From Acetobacter malorum (lineage in GTDB: Bacteria; Pseudomonadota; Alphaproteobacteria; Acetobacterales; Acetobacteraceae): 64,000 nt of DNA. Below the pieces are notes generated by a model, which ran no database searches, was not told the DNA's origin, and saw only the letters and a program-made list of their open reading frames with translations. Numbering within the stretch: position 1 is the stretch's first letter; each line of letters opens with the position of its first letter. The stretch spans positions 1-64,000 of the forward strand of contig NZ_JOPG01000007.1 of the NCBI RefSeq assembly GCF_002153605.1, given 5' to 3'. Shown here one piece after another: positions 44,995 to 54,601 of this stretch. The translations under genes were made by a program, and so were the position numbers.

Positions 44995-46146
44995 ATGCTG
45001 AGAAACAAGGTTGGTCGCATGGGTTTTCAGCGTAGGAAACAGGTCACACAGGTCCTGCTGATTTTGCAAAACAGCGCCACAACATTCGGACTTAGGTTGA
45101 AGAGTTTACGTGAACTGTTCGCTCCGGTTTTGGCGGCTTTCGCGCTTGTTGTGTCTGCCCAGAATGCCAGAGCGCAAACGCCGTCGGCCGCAGCATCTTC
45201 TGCGGGTAAGGTTACAGGGAGCATCCCGCGTGTCACGCTGGCACCGGTGGCTGCGCAACCAGCGTCTTCCACAACAGGGACGGCACAGGCCTCTTCCGGA
45301 GAGGCTCCTGATGAACCGGATGCCGGGCTCACGTTTGACAAGATTTTCGATGGTCAGCGCACTCTGGGTACCAGCGGTCTGAGTTCTCTGGAAGGCTCAA
45401 GTGGCGGCGGTATTGCCAGCTGGGCCACTATTGGGGGCTATGGCAGCAAGAAAAGTATGGGGATGGCGTTTCACTACAGCTATGTCAGCCTGACCAACTA
45501 TACGGACCAGAATGTGGGTGCCGTCATGGGGTTTTATGACCGCGTGGAAATTTCCTACGCGCACAACTTCTTCCGTACTGGCTCAACCGGGCGCAAGCTG
45601 GGTATTGGTCATGGCTATCAGTTTGATCTGGATACAGGGGGCATCAAGGTCCGGCTTTTTGGCCATGTGCTGGATAAAACCCTTCTGCCGCAGGTGGCTG
45701 TGGGGGCTATGTATAAGCATGATGGCGATGCAAAGGTCATTCATGCCGTGGGTTCCAAACATACCGATGGCGCGGACGTCTATATTGCCGCCACTAAACT
45801 GTTCCCCAAACTGGGCCTGCTTGTGGATACCACCATGCGCCTGACCAAAGGCAACCAGTGGGGCATTCTTGGCTTCGGAGGGGATCGGAACGACAACTAT
45901 TATCCGCAGTTTGAAGGATCGCTCGGCTATTTACCATCCTTTATTCCAGGGCTGGTTGTGGGGGTGGAATATCGGACCAAGCCGCGCAACCAGAATTTCA
46001 CACCTGAGAGCAACTGGTTTGATGTGTACGCCAGCTATTTTGTAAATAAGCACCTAAATATTACAGCAGCTTATGTCTCTCTAGGGACCATTGCGACTTA
46101 CCGAAATCAAACCGGAGCTTATGTGTCTCTTCAGACTGGTTTTTAA
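44995..46146 (+). CDS. DUF3034 outer-membrane beta-barrel protein
   Basis: The protein is about 383 residues. The ATG at 44995 has GGGGAG five bases upstream; an in-frame GTG at 44941 is less likely. A signal-like hydrophobic stretch ends at A-Q-N-A-R-A|Q near residue 61, after an unusually long charged n-region. An Ala/Ser-rich linker follows. The rest matches DUF3034: E-G-S-S-G-G-G-I-A-S-W-A-T-I-G-G-Y-G, V-E-I-S-Y-A-H-N-F-F, I-L-G-F-G-G-D-R-N-D, V-E-Y-R-T-K-P, ending L-Q-T-G-F. Alternating hydrophobic strands suggest a small barrel. The function of the family is unknown. Confidence 0.82.
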   Translation: MLRNKVGRMGFQRRKQVTQVLLILQNSATTFGLRLKSLRELFAPVLAAFALVVSAQNARAQTPSAAASSAGKVTGSIPRVTLAPVAAQPASSTTGTAQASSGEAPDEPDAGLTFDKIFDGQRTLGTSGLSSLEGSSGGGIASWATIGGYGSKKSMGMAFHYSYVSLTNYTDQNVGAVMGFYDRVEISYAHNFFRTGSTGRKLGIGHGYQFDLDTGGIKVRLFGHVLDKTLLPQVAVGAMYKHDGDAKVIHAVGSKHTDGADVYIAATKLFPKLGLLVDTTMRLTKGNQWGILGFGGDRNDNYYPQFEGSLGYLPSFIPGLVVGVEYRTKPRNQNFTPESNWFDVYASYFVNKHLNITAAYVSLGTIATYRNQTGAYVSLQTGF

Positions 46147-46509
46147 AAATATCTGGGGCATACGCAAAGCGGGGACGTGATGCTCATTGAGGCGGCACGG
46201 GCGGCAGACTTTCCATACTATTTCATTGGTATATTGAAATATTGAGTACAGAAACACTATAAAGAAGCATTAAATATCTATATTTTTAGTAATATATAAA
46301 CAAACAAACTCACAGGAATTTTACATTTATTGATATATTCTTTTTATTTCATCTGAGATAGGGGATTGATGTCCAAAATAAAGAGATAATATCAACATTC
46401 TGCATATATCTTTACGTCTTCCCTCCTTCCACAGGACTTCCCTTACGGAAGAGCGCTGTCGAGCCCGCATGCAGAAAATTGATATTTTCCAAACAAGAAA
46501 GATATCAAA
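46147..46509. other. AT-rich region upstream of Hint protein 1
   Basis: About 360 bp, strongly AT-rich from 46210. It contains one candidate promoter (46234-46263) and no gene. The start of the Hint gene is preceded by AAGAAAG eight bases before its ATG. Confidence 0.5.
46234..46263 (+). promoter_or_regulatory. Candidate sigma-70 promoter of the Hint protein 1 gene
   Basis: TTGAAA (46234-46239) and TATAAA (46258-46263) are separated by 18 bp. This would leave a leader of about 240 bases before the start codon. AT-richness makes a chance match possible. Confidence 0.35.
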
Positions 46510-48399
46510 ATGTCTATCACGAACATTACGACAGACCAGTCCATGGGAAGTTGGGCTGGCAATGGCAACCAAAACTGGGAGGCTCCTCCTGCCGATGCCA
46601 CGGAAGGGCTGGGCACGAATGGTGACATTCTGAATGTCAATAACGGGGCCACCCTTACCATCAAAGGTTATCTCAATCTGAATGCGGGCACCGTCAATAT
46701 TACGGAGGGTGCGACGGTTCAGGTTGTAAGAGACGAGTCAGACACTGCGGGTATCCTGCAGGATGCTGCTGGCGGCACAATCAATATTAATAACGGAACA
46801 CTCTCTATCAGTAACGACTTTAATGGTCGCACAGGTGTTTATAATATCACCAATGGTAAGCTGGTGGTGAACCATGTTTTTACAGGTTTTGAGGGTGTTT
46901 ATAACGTAAACAGCGGTGGCGTTTTTGTTGCTGGTCTGGAATGCTCAAACCTGATGTCACCCAAGATCAACATCCGTGGCGGGTCTGTCTATTTTTACAA
47001 TCTCATTGATGACATCAGTGGGACTGCAAAAATTGACTTTCATAATACCCCCGGTGGTCTTCTGAAGATTGAAAATACGTCGCTTTCCAGCTTGTCCAAT
47101 CTGGATCTGCATGTACAGAATTTCGTCTACGGGGATCAGATCAAGATTCAGTCTTATACTGATTATAGCTCGAATACGCTAACAACCAGCATAAGCGGGA
47201 ATGACCTGCTGATTCAGGGGACGGTCAATGGCAATACGACTACACTTGTCACTCTGAAAAACTTCGTCACAAACACGAATGGCAATGCGATCCCAACAGC
47301 TCTGTACCGGGATGGCTATATTCTGTTCGGTGAGCAGAGTGACACAGGCGCCTGTTTCCTTGCCGGGGCGATGATTGAAACGAGTAAGGGATGTGTGCCG
47401 GTCGAAGAAATTCAGGTCGGGGATGTTCTTGTTACCTATATCGACGGGCAGACTGTAACGCAGCCTGTAGTCTGGGCCGGCAGGCAGTTTGTTGTAGTGA
47501 ACAGCGCACTGTCGGACGATATGGCAGGTTACCCGGTGCGTGTTTGCAAGGATGCCATTGCCGAGGGAGTTCCGTCCAAAGATTTGCTGATCACGCCGGA
47601 GCATTGCCTGTTCTTTGAGGGGAATTTTGTACCCGTTCGGATGCTGGTCAACGGCAGTTCTGTTTTTTATGATAAAACCATCACGTCCTACACGTATTAT
47701 CACGTAGAGACAGAGCAGCATTCTGTCATCATGGCCGATAACGTGCTGACCGAAAGTTACCTTGATACCCGATCCGGATCGTCTTTCCAGCAGACCGGCA
47801 AGGTCACACGTCTCTATGGCATTTCCCGTACCTGGGAAAAAGATGCCGCGGCTCCGTTGTGTGTTGATCGTGCTGTTGTGGAGCCGTTGTTCCGCAAACT
47901 CGAGCAACGTGCAAAAACACTGTGTAAGGATCAGCCAGTGTCTGAAATGGCTGAGCTGACAGGTGATCCGGATTTACATCTGGTGATTGAGGCAGGGAGA
48001 ACTGTGCGCCCGTTACGGTATGATGGTACGCACTACAGCTTCATGCTACCACCGCATACAAAGTCTGTCCGTATTGTCTCTCGTGCCAGCCGGCCTTCAG
48101 ATGTGATTGGTCCCTTTGTGGATGATCGGCGTTATCTTGGGGTAATGGTTGCTAAAATTGTCTTTGTTTCAGGCAGCCGGAGTTACGAGATAACCTCTCA
48201 TGTGCAGACTGAAACGTCGGAAGGGTGGTATGGCGCAGGAGAGGAAGTGTGCGCCTGGACAAATGGCAATGCTGTCCTGCCATTGTGTGAACATATGACA
48301 CAGGGAAGGCTGGGGATTCTGCTTCTCGAGGTGCGTGCAGGCGGCCCTTATCTGCTGAGCAACCCTAAAGCAGACGTTCGCTTGTCACAGTCCGCCTGA
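46510..48399 (+). CDS. Hint-domain protein 1 with N-terminal beta-repeat region
   Basis: The protein is 629 residues. Residues about 30-265 form repeating beta strands rich in Asn, Gly and Thr (N-N-G-A-T-L-T-I, N-I-T-E-G-A-T-V, N-I-T-N-G-K-L-V-V), which suggests a beta-solenoid. A Hint_2 domain begins at Cys282 (ACFLAGAMIETSKG) and includes V-E-E-I-Q-V-G-D-V-L, LITPEHCLFF and V-P-V-R-M-L-V-N-G-S-S. A further module of about 170 residues follows (V-R-I-V-S-R-A-S-R-P-S-D-V-I-G-P-F-V-D-D-R-R). No Sec signal peptide is visible. Hint domains are self-processing in hedgehog and inteins; whether this one cleaves is not known. A paralogue lies at 59437-62148. Confidence 0.85.
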   Translation: MSITNITTDQSMGSWAGNGNQNWEAPPADATEGLGTNGDILNVNNGATLTIKGYLNLNAGTVNITEGATVQVVRDESDTAGILQDAAGGTININNGTLSISNDFNGRTGVYNITNGKLVVNHVFTGFEGVYNVNSGGVFVAGLECSNLMSPKINIRGGSVYFYNLIDDISGTAKIDFHNTPGGLLKIENTSLSSLSNLDLHVQNFVYGDQIKIQSYTDYSSNTLTTSISGNDLLIQGTVNGNTTTLVTLKNFVTNTNGNAIPTALYRDGYILFGEQSDTGACFLAGAMIETSKGCVPVEEIQVGDVLVTYIDGQTVTQPVVWAGRQFVVVNSALSDDMAGYPVRVCKDAIAEGVPSKDLLITPEHCLFFEGNFVPVRMLVNGSSVFYDKTITSYTYYHVETEQHSVIMADNVLTESYLDTRSGSSFQQTGKVTRLYGISRTWEKDAAAPLCVDRAVVEPLFRKLEQRAKTLCKDQPVSEMAELTGDPDLHLVIEAGRTVRPLRYDGTHYSFMLPPHTKSVRIVSRASRPSDVIGPFVDDRRYLGVMVAKIVFVSGSRSYEITSHVQTETSEGWYGAGEEVCAWTNGNAVLPLCEHMTQGRLGILLLEVRAGGPYLLSNPKADVRLSQSA

Positions 48400-48422
48400 T
48401 TTTTCCAGCAGAGGACTTTCTG

Positions 48423-48453
48423 ATCAGGCCCCCATTTTTGACGGGGGCCTGAT
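48423..48453. terminator. Perfect 11-bp hairpin between convergent Hint and dsbD genes
   Basis: ATCAGGCCCCC (48423-48433) pairs with GGGGGCCTGAT (48443-48453) around a nine-base loop. It lies between the convergent stops at 48399 and 48512 and could stop transcription from both sides. T-runs flank it only inside the loop, so this is inferred. Confidence 0.6.
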
Positions 48454-48511
48454 GACGTCTATCTGGACCAGATAGCGTTCCGGGTGGAACTTTCCATACG
48501 GGATAATGAAG

Positions 48512-50761
48512 CTATTTCGCCACCGTGCCTGCAACCAGTCCCGGTGTCAGGATCTGCGGCAGCACGACCTCCGGGCCGTTGGCTGGCACATAGAGGTAGA
48601 ACGGTACGCCGTCACGTCCATGCGCTTTCAGAAATGCGCTGATGGCGGGGTCATGATTGGTCCAGTCTCCCCGCAGTACTGTCACACCACGGGCTGCAAA
48701 CGCGGCCTGCGTGCTGGGAATATCCAGTGCCACCCGCTCATTGACCAGACAGGTGATGCACCATGCTGCGGTCATATCCACAAAAACGGGTTTGCCTGCG
48801 GCGTGCAGTTCTTTCAGTCGTGCTTCGGAAAACGGTTCCGTTCCTTTGGGCAGCCCGGTGGTCAGGCTACCGCTGGCGGCTGGTGCTGCACTTTCATGGC
48901 GCAGGGCTGGAACGAGCGCCAGTGCCGCCAGAAGCCCCAGCAGAGCCAGACCATGTAAAGCCGTGCTGGTGCGCGTATGTCCCTGCTGAATAAGTCGCAC
49001 CTGTGCCACGCCATAAATCCATGCCGCAAAGCCGAGCAGCACCAGCCCTGTCGCCAGCAGCAGCACAACGGACGCCCCGCCTTCCAGCGATGCCACCCAG
49101 AGCAGCCACACGCAGGAGCCCAGAAGCGGGAACGCGAGAAACTGGCGCAAATACTGCATCCATGCGCCGGGTTTGGGCAGACGCGCGGCCAGTCCGGGTA
49201 TGGTGGTCAGCAGCAGATAAGGAGCAGCAAGTCCTAGGCCCATGGCGGCAAAAACAATCAGTCCCATTGCAGGCGGGCCGGAGAGCGCCCCGGCAATGGC
49301 AACCCCCATGAACGGAGCCGTGCAGGGCGTGGCGACCACCACGGCCAGAATGCCCGTAACCACATCATGCCAGTGGCCATGGGCATGGCTTGTCAGGGAA
49401 CTCCCTGCCGAGACAGGCATAAATTCAAACACGCCCAGCAGGTTAAGCGCCATGGCGAACAGCAGCCAGGTCACCAGTGTGACAAACAGGGGAGACTGAA
49501 ACTGAAAGCCCCAATCTGCCGCTGCACCAGCCACACGCAAGCCCATCATTACGCCCCCCAGGACAAGAAACGTCACCATCACACCCAGACTGTAGCAGGC
49601 GGCACTCGTGACCTGTGTGCGGCGTTCGGCTTTACCTAGTCGCGCGAGAGAAAGAGCTTTCATGGCCAGAATGGGGAAGACGCACGGCATCAGATTCAGG
49701 ATCATGCCGCCCAGAAAGGCAAACACCACCTGTTGCAAAAATCCGGCCTGCGTCAACGTGCTGGCGAGCGGGGAGGATGTTGCGCTCTGGCTGACTGTGG
49801 ACGCTGCGCCTGCCAGAGCAGGAACTGGTCTGGCTGTGAGAGATAAAGCTCTTTCACTGCCCGCTGCATCTTTCAAAACCAGCAATCCGCTGAGGGGATG
49901 TGTGGAAGCAAAGTCTGGCAGGCGCTTAAGATGCAGGGTGAGACCCCCGTCCTGCACAGCAACTTTCTGAGCAGCGGCCTGATCAATCAGCCCCGGCTCA
50001 TCCGGCATGAACCACGCATCCTGTACGGAGCGGGCGGAAAGGTCGTTACCCTTGATGCTCAACGTGCCATCTGCCGAGACGGTGGCAGCATAAGGGGAGG
50101 GCACGGGTGTGGCCTCTGCCGCCGCAGCAAACAGGGGCGCTTCGGCAGAGGGGTGAGCCGGGCCCGGCTGTAAGGTTACGGCCAGATCAGCTTCTTCCGG
50201 CACGCAGACATTTTCACACACAAGCCAGCTTGCATGGGCCTTCAGGGTTGTTGGGCTGGGCGCCTGCCCCTCCGCCGGATGGAGAGCCAGTTCCATGGGC
50301 AGTACAACGTCGCCCGTATAAGCGTAGGACATCAGCGAGGCATCGGGAATGCGGTGTGGCGTTGGCCACAGAATGGTAGAGGCTTTCCCGCTTGTGCCGC
50401 CCTCTGCCGTCACGGTCACATCCGGTGCTTCTCCCGCGTCACCGGGGTTGCGCCAGTAGGTGTGCCAGCCGTCCTGCAGTTTCAGCCTCAGAGCAACATG
50501 TAGCGGGGCCTTCCCATCTGTTGTGTCTGTGTCCGTTATCAGGGTGGCGACGCTGTGCCCGGTGGTGGAAACCGGCGCGCTTTCTGCTGCGTCTGCCGAC
50601 TGCCATCCGCTTGCCAGATCACCCCCGCTTAGGTTTGCGCCAACCGCGAACATCAGGACCAGTCCCCACAGGCAGCGCACCATGAGGTGTGTCAGCGCAC
50701 GAGCGGAACGGTTTGCTGCTGAGGCAGAAAGAACAGGAGGGGAAGAGCAAAAACGAGGCAT
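48512..50761 (-). CDS. dsbD: Protein-disulfide reductase of the DsbD/ScsB type
   Basis: The protein is 749 residues. After an N-terminal hydrophobic signal or anchor comes a DsbD-like periplasmic domain (W-H-T-Y-W-R-N-P-G-D-A-G-E-A-P, and Cys pair in LVCENVCVPEE). About eight helices follow with the redox Cys of L-M-P-C-V-F-P and T-P-C-T-A-P. The C-terminal thioredoxin domain has AWCITC near residue 666. It moves electrons from cytoplasmic thioredoxin to periplasmic clients. The long length and N-terminal domain favour the ScsB-like group. Convergent with Hint protein 1. Confidence 0.92.
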   Translation of the reverse strand: MPRFCSSPPVLSASAANRSARALTHLMVRCLWGLVLMFAVGANLSGGDLASGWQSADAAESAPVSTTGHSVATLITDTDTTDGKAPLHVALRLKLQDGWHTYWRNPGDAGEAPDVTVTAEGGTSGKASTILWPTPHRIPDASLMSYAYTGDVVLPMELALHPAEGQAPSPTTLKAHASWLVCENVCVPEEADLAVTLQPGPAHPSAEAPLFAAAAEATPVPSPYAATVSADGTLSIKGNDLSARSVQDAWFMPDEPGLIDQAAAQKVAVQDGGLTLHLKRLPDFASTHPLSGLLVLKDAAGSERALSLTARPVPALAGAASTVSQSATSSPLASTLTQAGFLQQVVFAFLGGMILNLMPCVFPILAMKALSLARLGKAERRTQVTSAACYSLGVMVTFLVLGGVMMGLRVAGAAADWGFQFQSPLFVTLVTWLLFAMALNLLGVFEFMPVSAGSSLTSHAHGHWHDVVTGILAVVVATPCTAPFMGVAIAGALSGPPAMGLIVFAAMGLGLAAPYLLLTTIPGLAARLPKPGAWMQYLRQFLAFPLLGSCVWLLWVASLEGGASVVLLLATGLVLLGFAAWIYGVAQVRLIQQGHTRTSTALHGLALLGLLAALALVPALRHESAAPAASGSLTTGLPKGTEPFSEARLKELHAAGKPVFVDMTAAWCITCLVNERVALDIPSTQAAFAARGVTVLRGDWTNHDPAISAFLKAHGRDGVPFYLYVPANGPEVVLPQILTPGLVAGTVAK

Positions 50762-50950
50762 GCAGGATCTCAGACAAAAAGAGCGAGAGGGGGCTGGAAA
50801 GGTAACGCATCATAGCATGGTCTGTTGATGGCATAGAACGCGGTAATGGACGTACCGGAATTTGTCACCAGAGCCGCACCAGAATACGGTAGGATGGAGA
50901 GAAAACGCGATCATGCATTCTGGACAGGCTAGAAAGAAGAGCAGGGACCA

Positions 50951-52051
50951 ATGGGCTTTTTCAGGAGACTATTCCGGCGCACAGTCAACACGAGTACGAT
51001 GAGCCTTAAAGACGTTGCCAGCCGTGTGACCGTTTTGGAAACTGTTCCCGGAGTGCCTGTGTCTCTGGTAAATGGCGGCGTTCTGGAAACAGGTGAAACT
51101 TCTGTGTTCCGAGGGTGGGTCTCCGAGCCGGTAACGCTGCGTCTGTACGAACTGCGGGATGTTGTGCTGGATCGCTCCCTGATGGTTTTTCTTAAGGACG
51201 GAAAACCGCTGCTTGAAACGGCCTATGTGCAGGACCCTGCGGTTGTCGCGACGCTGACGGTGCGGCCTGAGGATTTGGTGTCGGTGCCAGACGAATCTAC
51301 GCCTGCAGCAGTTTGTTGTGATCACTGGAACAGTAATTATTACCATTGGCTCTCCCATACGCTGCCAACCTTGCACGCGTTGCGCATAACCGGGCATCAG
51401 GATGCACGGCTCATGTTGCCTGCAAGCATGCGCTCCTGGCAGGCCGATACGCTGGCTCTGTCCGGGTTTGATGCTCAAAAGGGCATTCCGACGGAGCACG
51501 GCAAACAATATGCGTTCCGCCGGGTGCTCTATGCAGATTATGTACGTGGGGCGGCAGATTTTTCGGTCTCGCCCCTCTCTCGGGCAGCTTACGACTCTCT
51601 CGCAGCGGCGCAGCCCTCCACTGGCCCGCGAGATCTGCGCATTTTTATTGAACGCGGTCCTGCCAGTAACCGCAGAATCCCGAACGAAGCCGAGCTAACA
51701 GCGGCATTGCAGGCGCGGGGGTTTTTATGTGTCCGGGCAGAAAATCTGTCGGCGGCCGAACAGATTCAGACTTTCAGGCGCGCCAGATTGATTATGGGGC
51801 AACTGGGGTCTGGAATGGCCAACTGTGTCTGGTGCCAGCCCGGTACCGTGATGTTTGAACTGGTGGCCGAACATCACCAGAACCCTTGTAATCTTTTGAT
51901 GGGCATGCAGGCCGGCCTGCTTTACTGGGGGAAGCTGATGCCTACAGGGCAGCAGGACGACGACCATGTTGCGCAGTCTGAAAAACCTCTCGATATAGGA
52001 TCAGTTCTGCGCGAACTGGACCAGATAGAGCAGTACCTGCCGCCTGTCTGA
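50951..52051 (+). CDS. GT61-like glycosyltransferase with a changed HGAG motif
   Basis: The protein is 366 residues. The S-N-Y-Y-H-W-L-S-H-T-L-P-T-L motif near residue 127 and the C-terminal G-Q-L-G-S-G-M-A-N-C-V-W-C-Q-P-G-T-V-M-F motif align with the two GT61 landmarks; the His of the usual HGAG is Leu here. I recall other bacterial members with substitutions there, so activity is not excluded. It is a remote paralogue of the protein at 39856-41004. It stands alone between divergent dsbD and a convergent thioredoxin gene. Confidence 0.75.
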   Translation: MGFFRRLFRRTVNTSTMSLKDVASRVTVLETVPGVPVSLVNGGVLETGETSVFRGWVSEPVTLRLYELRDVVLDRSLMVFLKDGKPLLETAYVQDPAVVATLTVRPEDLVSVPDESTPAAVCCDHWNSNYYHWLSHTLPTLHALRITGHQDARLMLPASMRSWQADTLALSGFDAQKGIPTEHGKQYAFRRVLYADYVRGAADFSVSPLSRAAYDSLAAAQPSTGPRDLRIFIERGPASNRRIPNEAELTAALQARGFLCVRAENLSAAEQIQTFRRARLIMGQLGSGMANCVWCQPGTVMFELVAEHHQNPCNLLMGMQAGLLYWGKLMPTGQQDDDHVAQSEKPLDIGSVLRELDQIEQYLPPV

Positions 52052-52058
52052 TCTCCGG

Positions 52059-52610
52059 TCAGGAGCGTTTGGCCCACGCTGCCAGCTTGTCCACAACTGC
52101 CTGGCCAGACATACGGCGCGCGTCACCTAAGGCGAGTGTTTCATCGCCATTCAGCACCTTGCCGTCCGGCGTGACGATCAGAGCGACCGGAATGGCTTTA
52201 ATGGTAATGCCGAACTTTTTGGCAATATCCATATTCTTGTTAAAGTGGTCGACATTCACGGACACAACGGAAAATGTCTGATCAACCCACGGGCTGACAG
52301 CCGGGTTCGTTAGCACACCCGCCAGAACGCGACAGTCCGGGCACCAGTTGGCCCCAAAATCAATCAGCACTTTCCGGCCTGTCTTGCGGGCTTCTGCAAA
52401 GGCGGCGTCCACAGCAGCCTGCGCGCCATCTGGTGCGGCATAAGGATGCGCGACCGCTGTAATCGGCGCAGAGCCAATCTGAGGCACAGGGCCGTTTGCC
52501 GTGCCGGAAACCGCGTTTTGTGCCGCAGCAGGCTGCGCCAGACCAACGACTGTCGGGACAGCCAGAACTGTTGCCAGCAGCAGGGCGCGGAAAAAAGCGG
52601 TAGAACGCAT
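52059..52610 (-). CDS. Periplasmic thioredoxin-fold protein
   Basis: The protein is 183 residues. A signal peptide ends near residue 31 (QPAAA|QNA). The thioredoxin fold has a CPDC active site at Cys90 and Cys93 (FGANWCPDC), and a cis-Pro motif I-K-A-I-P-V-A-L-I-V near 145. It is a plausible partner of the DsbD reductase encoded 1.3 kb away, which would keep it reduced. Convergent with the GT61-like gene, only seven bases apart. Confidence 0.88.
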   Translation of the reverse strand: MRSTAFFRALLLATVLAVPTVVGLAQPAAAQNAVSGTANGPVPQIGSAPITAVAHPYAAPDGAQAAVDAAFAEARKTGRKVLIDFGANWCPDCRVLAGVLTNPAVSPWVDQTFSVVSVNVDHFNKNMDIAKKFGITIKAIPVALIVTPDGKVLNGDETLALGDARRMSGQAVVDKLAAWAKRS

Positions 52611-52798
52611 GCAGAAGGATCCTTGCTTAATCTAATCAGGTGCTGCTGCCTCGGTTAAAAGGCGCGCAACACACAGCGTGTCAGGCAGCAGAACTGCTGA
52701 GTGAATATGTATTGAGAAGGCCCAATAAATGTCAATTAAATACGTGCAAAAATAAATTCACGCAAAAGAATAGTGTATGAATGGATGGGACTTGTGTC

Positions 52799-53014
52799 TT
52801 AATGCTGGCCTGCGTCTGATGCACCGGGCTGCAACACAAACAGGCGGGAGCAGTACGGGCAAACAGTCTGATGCCCGCCAATGGCAAGCCACACGCGGGG
52901 ATGCCCCAACGCGGCCAGGCCGCCATCACACGCCACTTTGCGATGGTCGACCACAATAGTTTCAATATGCCCCAGCCGGGGGCGCGGAACAGGGTTGGCA
53001 GCTTGAAGAAGCAT
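52799..53014 (-). CDS. Small zinc-finger protein (zf-CHCC family)
   Basis: The protein is 71 residues. V-A-C-D-G-G-L-A-A-L-G-H-P-R-V-W-L then V-C-P-Y-C-S-R-L-F-V-L is the CHCC zinc-finger family pattern: Cys in CDGG, His in GHPRV, then CPYC. The family is related to the complex I accessory subunit NDUFS6 and is widespread in Alphaproteobacteria. It is soluble and short. Its exact role in bacteria is not established. The N-terminal M-L-L-Q-A-A-N-P-V-P-R-P-R-L segment is variable in such proteins. Confidence 0.85.
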   Translation of the reverse strand: MLLQAANPVPRPRLGHIETIVVDHRKVACDGGLAALGHPRVWLAIGGHQTVCPYCSRLFVLQPGASDAGQH

Positions 53015-53130
53015 GGAGGCACATCCTTGGTGTTAAGGCAGGGTAGTGTGTCCGCAAAGGCGCATCATGCTTTCAGTCCGGATCAGTCCTGACTGGCGCG
53101 GATCTGTTAGCAATGATAGCGGGTTGAAAT

Positions 53131-54258
53131 GTGCTTTTCCATGCTTTCTTCCTTCCCATCCGCGTGAGCAGATCAGTGTTCCATACGCTCAGAAAAGTCG
53201 TGCTGTCGTGTCTGGTAGCCTGCGGGACGCTAATGCTTCCGGCGTGCAGTACAACATTGCCGCCTGTGCCAAAGCCTCCGGCACGTTTTGCGCAGCTAGG
53301 GCAGATGGTCGCGCCGCAGAAGATTTTTACACTTTCGGACGGGGCGAAAATTCCGGCTCGTCTCTGGCCTGCTGCGCAGCCTCGCGCCATTCTGCTGGCA
53401 CTACACGGGTTTAATGACAGCCGGGATGCGTGGGAGTCTTCCGCCCCGTTTTTCGCCGCTCATGGGGTGACGGTTGTCGCGCCTGATCAACGCGGGTTCG
53501 GGCAGGCCCCTCAGCGAGGCGGCTGGGCGGGAACTACACGGATGGTGGAAGATGTGCGTGATGAAGTCGTGCAGCTTCAGCAGGCCTATCCGCAGACGCC
53601 GCTTTATCTGGTGGGTGAAAGTATGGGAGGTGCGGTGTTGATGCAGCTGATGGCGCAGCCTGATGCGCCGCATGTTGCAGGCACCATTCTACTTGCTCCT
53701 GCTGTGTGGAATTTTAGCTGGGCAACAGATTTACCGTTGCGCGTTATGGCGCAGCTGTTTCCAAACTCTCTTGTAACAGGACGGGAACTCCCCGTGCATG
53801 AGGTGGCCAGTGACAACATCATGGCGCTGGCTCGCCTGTATTATGACCCGTTGACTCTACGCGCCACGCGGCTGCAAGCCCTGCAAGGCCTTGTGACGTT
53901 GATGAAGCAGGCGGCACTCGCAGCCCCACGGCTGCATGGACCTGTGTTGTGTGTGTATGGCGACCATGATCAGCTTGTTCCGCCCACCGCCATGGTGCCT
54001 GTCTGGCAAAGAATGCCTGCGGGAACACGGCTGGACCTTATCTCTGGCGGGCATCACCTGCTGCTGCGAGATCGGCAGGGGGCGCGTGTCATGCAGGATC
54101 TTCTGAGCTGGATAAACACGCCGGAAAACTGGCTTCCTTCCGGCGGAGACAGCGCTGCTGCTGCATGGCTGGCAACCGGAGTAGGGGAAGCGGGAGCTGA
54201 AAAACAGGATGTGCCACTGCCTGTTCTGCCTGCAATGCTGGATAGGCTCGTGCAGTAA
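53131..54258 (+). CDS. Lipoprotein alpha/beta hydrolase (monoacylglycerol-lipase-like)
   Basis: The protein is about 375 residues. A lipoprotein signal with lipobox LPAC places the lipidated Cys at residue 39. The hydrolase fold has the oxyanion L-H-G-F-N-D-S-R, the nucleophile G-E-S-M-G-G, and late Asp/His in Y-G-D-H-D-Q-L-V-P and I-S-G-G-H-H-L-L. It resembles serine-aminopeptidase-type (Hydrolase_4) monoacylglycerol lipases. The GTG at 53131 is one start; a later GTG at 53176 would give a more typical signal length. It is divergent from the zinc-finger gene. Confidence 0.82.
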   Translation: MLFHAFFLPIRVSRSVFHTLRKVVLSCLVACGTLMLPACSTTLPPVPKPPARFAQLGQMVAPQKIFTLSDGAKIPARLWPAAQPRAILLALHGFNDSRDAWESSAPFFAAHGVTVVAPDQRGFGQAPQRGGWAGTTRMVEDVRDEVVQLQQAYPQTPLYLVGESMGGAVLMQLMAQPDAPHVAGTILLAPAVWNFSWATDLPLRVMAQLFPNSLVTGRELPVHEVASDNIMALARLYYDPLTLRATRLQALQGLVTLMKQAALAAPRLHGPVLCVYGDHDQLVPPTAMVPVWQRMPAGTRLDLISGGHHLLLRDRQGARVMQDLLSWINTPENWLPSGGDSAAAAWLATGVGEAGAEKQDVPLPVLPAMLDRLVQ

Positions 54259-54601
54259 GGCTCTCTGCAATATTTCCAAAGTTCCTTTATATGAGGCTCT
54301 CATTCAGAAACCCAAAATGTATCGGATTCTGACAGACGATGATCTGGAGGGCATCAAGGAAACTCTTCTGAAAGAGAGCAGGCAGTCTCCGGCAGAGATC
54401 TAAAAAGTAGCTGCGTGTTGATCTTCTCTATACCTCTCTTGTCAAAGCGCCAGCGGAGTAAGGGGCTGCGCAGAAAATGGACTGTGACATTAGTTACGGT
54501 TGCGACAAGAGCGTATTTTATCATTATACTGTAAAAATGCTCTCTCGGGCTTCTCCGGGCTGCTATCTCGAACCTGTCAATTCCTCCATCTATGGTGCTT
54601 C
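54259..54601. other. Intergenic region before the adenosine-deaminase-like gene
   Basis: About 340 bp. A 28-codon reading (54317-54403; M-Y-R-I-L-T-D-D-D-L-E-G) has an ATG but no recognisable family, so it is not called. The sequence must hold the promoter of the following gene; no clear hexamers were identified. Confidence 0.4.

Noticed and set aside
54317-54403. Possible 28-codon gene (MYRILTDDDLEGI)
   Set aside because: Too short, no clear ribosome site or family match.
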